Of a DNA stretch of 6,141 nucleotides, positions 5,602-6,141 are shown in pieces; within the stretch, counting starts at the first letter, position 1, and each line of letters begins with the position of its first letter. The stretch spans positions 1 to 6,141 of the forward strand of contig JAEUSA010000249.1 in the NCBI GenBank assembly GCA_016788945.1, read 5' to 3'. Source of the stretch: Leptospiraceae bacterium (GTDB lineage Bacteria; Spirochaetota; Leptospiria; Turneriellales; Turneriellaceae). The notes below the pieces were generated by a model, which was not told the DNA's origin, made no database searches, and saw only the letters and a program-made list of their open reading frames with translations. The position numbers were made by a program, and so were the translations under genes.

Positions 5602-6141
5602 CTAGCTAAAAACTGCGCCGGTGCGCATCAGATAGAATGCCTGCAAGCATTGTAACAGCAAGTTATCGAGGTCGGCCACCAGTTGAACTTTTTCCGCGAC
5701 GGAAATTTCATGGTCTTTGATCGCTGCTTGAAAATCTTTGACCAAATGTGAGATTGCGTCATCGAGGTATTCGCTCACCCATTTTTCCAGGGAAAAATGA
5801 ACGTTGACTTCGTTGGGGTCCATTTTTCCCTGAATGAGAAATCCTTCTTTGCCCTCGCTGACCGTCAGTTTGGTGACAAACTCACTGGCGAACTGCTGGT
5901 CGTATAATTTCATGAACAGCGCTGACAGGCTGCGGACGAGCACGTGCAGCACATTGACGACATTCGCCTTTTCTTGACCGACGATGCGCGCATCTTCACT
6001 CATATACCGTTTTACCATGTGCGTCAGATGGTTACGCTGCGCAATCACGTCCTTGAGCAGGTCGCTAAGCTTCTGCTGGCGAAAATCGACGAGCAGAATA
6101 TCGTTAAAAATAAAAGCGCCGTTTTTTCGGACGTCCAGAAT
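5602..6141 (-). CDS. Hypothetical protein, partial (N-terminus beyond the window edge)
   Basis: The reading frame stays open from the TAG at 5602-5604 to the last base of the window, giving 179 visible residues. I do not recognise the family. The visible part starts ILDVRKNGAFIFNDILLVDFRQ, a strand-rich stretch, then turns into long amphipathic helices (about residues 24-85, including RNHLTHMVKRYMSEDARIV), a short segment with beta character (FLIQGKMDPNEVNVHFSLEKW, about 102-122) and further helices to the end. No signal peptide, membrane segment, cysteine-rich motif or catalytic motif is visible, so it is probably cytoplasmic. The only start-like codon inside the window is a GTG at 6048, which would give 148 residues. 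It has no ribosome site and the coding frame continues unbroken upstream, so the true start most likely lies outside. Convergent with the hemolysin III gene. The coding call rests on the long open frame, protein-like composition and lack of a competing frame. Confidence 0.75.
   Translation of the reverse strand: MLDVRKNGAFIFNDILLVDFRQQKLSDLLKDVIAQRNHLTHMVKRYMSEDARIVGQEKANVVNVLHVLVRSLSALFMKLYDQQFASEFVTKLTVSEGKEGFLIQGKMDPNEVNVHFSLEKWVSEYLDDAISHLVKDFQAAIKDHEISVAEKVQLVADLDNLLLQCLQAFYLMRTGAVFS

Overview
The window looks like ordinary chromosome from a spirochaete, most likely of the Leptospirales (Leptospira, Leptonema or Turneriella-like). The main reason is the very long GreA. A transcript cleavage factor with several hundred extra N-terminal residues is known from spirochaetes and, in a related form, chlamydiae, whereas most bacteria have a GreA of about 158 residues. 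Codon third positions are moderately G/C-rich, which fits Turneriella or Leptonema better than AT-rich Leptospira, but the genus is an inference. No insertion sequence, tRNA, rRNA, CRISPR array or phage gene is visible.

Layout. Positions 4-3586, minus strand, hold a two-gene unit. A 921-residue GreA fusion protein comes first (3586 to 821). One base after its stop begins an exported LolA-like (outer membrane lipoprotein-sorting family) protein (819 to 4). The greA leader, between 3587 and about 3700, holds a convincing intrinsic-terminator structure pointing toward greA and a second hairpin behind it. The gap at 3698-3839 separates the divergent greA and dppA-like genes and contains strong G/C palindromes. 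On the plus strand, 3840-4760 encodes an exported M55 (DppA-type) D-aminopeptidase with all metal ligands present. 4802-5542 encodes a seven-helix hemolysin III/PAQR membrane protein with a strongly basic N-terminal tail. A near-perfect 45-base hairpin (5546-5590) fills the gap before a convergent minus-strand gene of unknown function. That gene (stop at 5602) runs off the right edge.

How they fit together. GreA acts on RNA polymerase in the cytoplasm. The LolA-like protein and the aminopeptidase carry signal peptides and should act in the periplasm. The hemolysin III protein sits in the inner membrane. Apart from the tight greA/LolA-like junction, nothing in the sequence ties these genes into one pathway. 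I do not see a clear new multi-gene system. The most noteworthy signals are the terminator inside the greA leader, the GreA domain architecture, and the intergenic hairpins.
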